DNA of 5,612 nucleotides from positions 1 to 5,612 of the forward strand of contig CAJTRF010000054.1 of NCBI GenBank assembly GCA_910578525.1, written 5' to 3'. The stretch is from an uncultured Mycoplasmatales bacterium. GTDB lineage: Bacteria; Bacillota_I; Bacilli_A; Mycoplasmatales; Mycoplasmoidaceae. Both the position numbers and the translations under genes were made by a program. The notes below the pieces were generated by a model that was not told the origin of the DNA, searched no databases, and saw nothing but the letters and a program-made list of their open reading frames with translations. Within the stretch, counting starts at the first letter, position 1, and each line of letters begins with the position of its first letter. Positions 5,254-5,612 of the stretch are shown here, piece after piece.

Positions 5254-5612
5254 TCAATGATGATCAATTAATTTTGAAACATCTTCTATTTCTTGTTGTG
5301 ATAAAGAAATTAAGTTGAAATTATTTTGTGCCAATACATCACAAATCATTTCAAATGTTGGTCGAAGTTCAGCATCTAAGAAGCATGCTTCAATCAACTG
5401 TCGTGCAAGTAATGGGAATGATTCTAGAACTGAATCTTTTTCTGAATCATCAATTTCACGTCCACTTAAAATGAAATAAACAATTTTACCGAATGAATAA
5501 ACATCATCGATTTCTTTTGTTTCATTTTCTGATGTTATTTTTTCAGCATTTTTAAAATCACTAATTTTAATCGTTCCATCTTCTGAAATGAGAATGTTCG
5601 TTGGATTCAAAT
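5254..5612 (-). CDS. TKL-like protein kinase domain, C-terminal part; probable pseudokinase; 5' partial
   Basis: The visible 118 residues begin at LNPTNILI, the end of an HRDLxPxN catalytic loop. The TTG at 5610 is that Leu, not a start. The two bases at 5612-5611 read AT, so the preceding codon could be GAT for the catalytic Asp. Next come ISDFK (residues 17-20, where DFG is expected), then DVYSFG (36-41, helix F), LLARQLIEAC (67-76) and ELRPTFEMI (81-89), the typical C-lobe Cys and Arg-Pro landmarks. A short tail ends KLIDHH and TGA. Departures from an active kinase: Asn replaces Lys in the LKPxN motif, Lys replaces Gly in DFG, and only about 18 residues separate DFK from the helix F Asp, so the activation segment and APE are missing. 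The Asn of the loop and the Asp of DFK remain. It may be a scaffolding pseudokinase or a decaying copy; the frame is intact as far as seen. The ATP-binding lobe lies outside the window. Confidence 0.8.
   Translation of the reverse strand, partial: LNPTNILISEDGTIKISDFKNAEKITSENETKEIDDVYSFGKIVYFILSGREIDDSEKDSVLESFPLLARQLIEACFLDAELRPTFEMICDVLAQNNFNLISLSQQEIEDVSKLIDHH

Overview
The window looks like nuclear DNA of a eukaryotic microbe, most likely a parabasalid (trichomonad; Tritrichomonas or Trichomonas type). It is very AT-rich and no introns are visible. It carries three protein types that are massively expanded in trichomonads: Sel1-like repeat proteins, ankyrin-repeat proteins and a TKL-like kinase tail. 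All four gene ends show a TAAA at or directly after the stop codon, which fits the UAAA polyadenylation signal described for Trichomonas. The organism call rests on family resemblance and these signals, not on a database match.

Layout. (1) Positions 1-2229, + strand: one long reading frame, open from the first base of the window, so its true start lies to the left. It begins in a 45-bp tandem repeat (three perfect copies plus two variant 15-bp pieces) and continues into a large, mostly helical protein that I do not recognise. There is no in-frame ATG before 379, so a start at the TTG at 229 is an artefact. (2) Positions 2230-2548: a convergent intergenic gap with a striking inverted repeat (21-bp arms, one mismatch, 16-nt loop) just after the stop codon. 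(3) Positions 2549-3249, - strand: a decayed Sel1-repeat gene with frameshifts and a nonsense codon. (4) Positions 3251-4214, - strand: a decayed ankyrin-repeat gene. It has an ATG, a probable +1 frameshift in codon 2, and a disrupted 3' end whose basic/acidic tail is still readable. (5) Positions 4215-5253: about 1 kb of AT-rich non-coding DNA with a recurring TTAAYGGTC motif (GACCRTTAA on the - strand) and a small island richer in C and G. (6) Positions 5254-5612, - strand: the C-terminal half of a kinase-like domain, whose N-terminus lies beyond the right edge. It has lost several conserved kinase features.

There is no operon logic here. The window reads as an expanding and decaying multigene-family neighbourhood: two adjacent pseudogenes in the same orientation, flanked by frames that are intact as far as they can be seen. 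Several pseudogene lesions look like single added A's in A-runs. The intact 2.2-kb gene next door keeps its frame through an A8 run, which argues against a purely technical cause. I see no CRISPR, rRNA, tRNA or complete transposon, and no convincing new multi-gene system. The most unusual items are the unrecognised repeat-fronted protein, the hairpin after its stop codon, and the repeated upstream motif.
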